From JAFGTX01 sp942492225 (GTDB lineage: Bacteria; Bacillota; Clostridia; Peptostreptococcales; Acidaminobacteraceae): 6,216 nucleotides of DNA. A program made the translations under genes and the position numbers. Location of the stretch: positions 1 to 6,216 of the forward strand of contig CALODS010000036.1 of assembly GCA_942492225.1 (NCBI GenBank), read 5' to 3'. Below, in pieces: positions 5,715 through 6,216 of the stretch (positions are counted from its first letter, which is position 1; each line of letters begins with the position of its first letter). Below the pieces are notes generated by a model, which saw nothing but the letters and a program-made list of their open reading frames with translations, searched no databases and was not told the origin of the DNA.

Positions 5715-6216
5715 ATAAATCGAATTTAAGATAATAGAATTATAAGCAACAATACAATTAGCAACAAGCCTGGTGGCGTGCGCACTGACTCGATTATCTT
5801 TTGCCTTTTTGCCTTTAAAAGATGCCATGATAGATCTTTCTGATTAATATTTGTAAGGAATGATAAGATCATGCGATTTCAGTGCAGTTTTATGACTTTC
5901 TTAAGTGCATATCGTGAATTAGATTAAGCACGTGCGTAATTTCCTTTAATATCTTATTGTATTCAAGTAATGCAGCGCTTAATCTAGCATAGCGCGCATG
6001 CGGAATTAAGTTTACGTACGATGATTGCTCGTGTATTGTTCTCCATGAGTAAAGATAATAAAATACGTAATTTTATTCTTTCTTTCAGACTTAATTCGAT
6101 GCCGTTTAATTTGATCTTTCCGTTTTAATATCCCCTTTATAATTATTAGGATGTTTTACGGAATAAAGTGCATCGGCAGCTTCTCTTATATTTTTTGCGC
6201 GGGGAACATAATCCAC
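5715..6216 (-). pseudogene. Decayed C-terminal part of a second Tn3-family transposase, continuing past the right edge
   Basis: The minus strand, read from 6216 down, gives pieces in shifting frames that line up in order with the C-terminal catalytic region of Tn3 transposases. Piece 1 is VPRAKNIREAADALYSVKHP (6216-6109), ended by TAA at 6108-6106; it matches the APRIKNI segment after the second catalytic Asp. Piece 2 ends IIVRKLNS (to 6002). An extra base at 6001 shifts the frame into piece 3, HARYARLSAALLEYNKILKE then VLNLIHDMHLRKS (6000-5893). Stops at 5892-5890 and 5871-5869 and indels wreck the stretch where the catalytic Glu should be. YHSLQILIRKIYHG follows. An A-run at 5817-5820 then shifts the frame into FKGKKAKDNRVSAHATRL and VANCIVAYNSIILNSIY, ending at 5715. 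The final W-x-H-I-x-L-x-G-type block is missing. It belongs to a different subgroup from the intact tnpA and is not a duplicate of it. Confidence 0.85.

Noticed and set aside
6090..6135. A 46-bp stretch that on the minus strand starts GGGG and ends TTAAG, like a Tn3 terminal inverted repeat.
   Set aside because: It lies inside the decayed minus-strand transposase, where the GGGG is part of the NYKGDIK codons and coding similarity continues on both sides. No partner copy is in the window.
6200..6203. GGGG close to the right edge as a possible start of another terminal repeat.
   Set aside because: It encodes part of VPRAKN in the same transposase remnant, and too little sequence follows to test it.

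Overview
The window looks like mobile, accessory DNA from an AT-rich bacterium. My best guess is a gammaproteobacterium of the Legionellales or Piscirickettsia type, on a plasmid or in a genomic island. This rests on base composition, codon use and the flavour of the two Tn3-family transposases. It is an inference: no rRNA or housekeeping gene fixes the taxon.

Positions 1-5341 hold four tightly packed genes on the + strand: a tyrosine recombinase (16-1155, reading frame open to the left edge), a full-length Tn3-family DDE transposase (1171-4224), and two conserved proteins of unknown function (4239-4781 and 4781-5341). Gaps are 15 nt, 14 nt and a 1-nt overlap. The tnpA start and the second unknown-gene start have strong Shine-Dalgarno sequences, and the first unknown-gene start has a modest one, so this reads as one translationally coupled operon. 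The recombinase-transposase order resembles the tnpI-tnpA arrangement of Tn4430-type elements, where the transposase makes cointegrates and the tyrosine recombinase resolves them. The first unknown protein carries two copies of a small beta-barrel-like repeat. The second resembles a conserved family beginning MSEYQYYEF and seems shortened at its C-terminus.

Positions 5342-5418 are a short intergenic stretch with an 11-bp tandem repeat and a perfect 8-bp-arm palindrome. Next is a small DUF2442-type gene (5419-5649) with no visible toxin partner and no good ribosome binding site. A perfect 29-bp direct repeat lies at 5414-5442, over the start of this gene, and again at 5677-5705, just after it. 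The gene therefore sits in a roughly 260-bp unit bounded by repeats.

Positions 5715-6216 look non-coding at first. On the minus strand they hold the decayed C-terminal part of a second, different Tn3-family transposase, broken by several frameshifts and stops. It runs off the right edge and is cut short where it meets the second copy of the 29-bp repeat. No terminal inverted repeat of either Tn3 element is identifiable inside the window.
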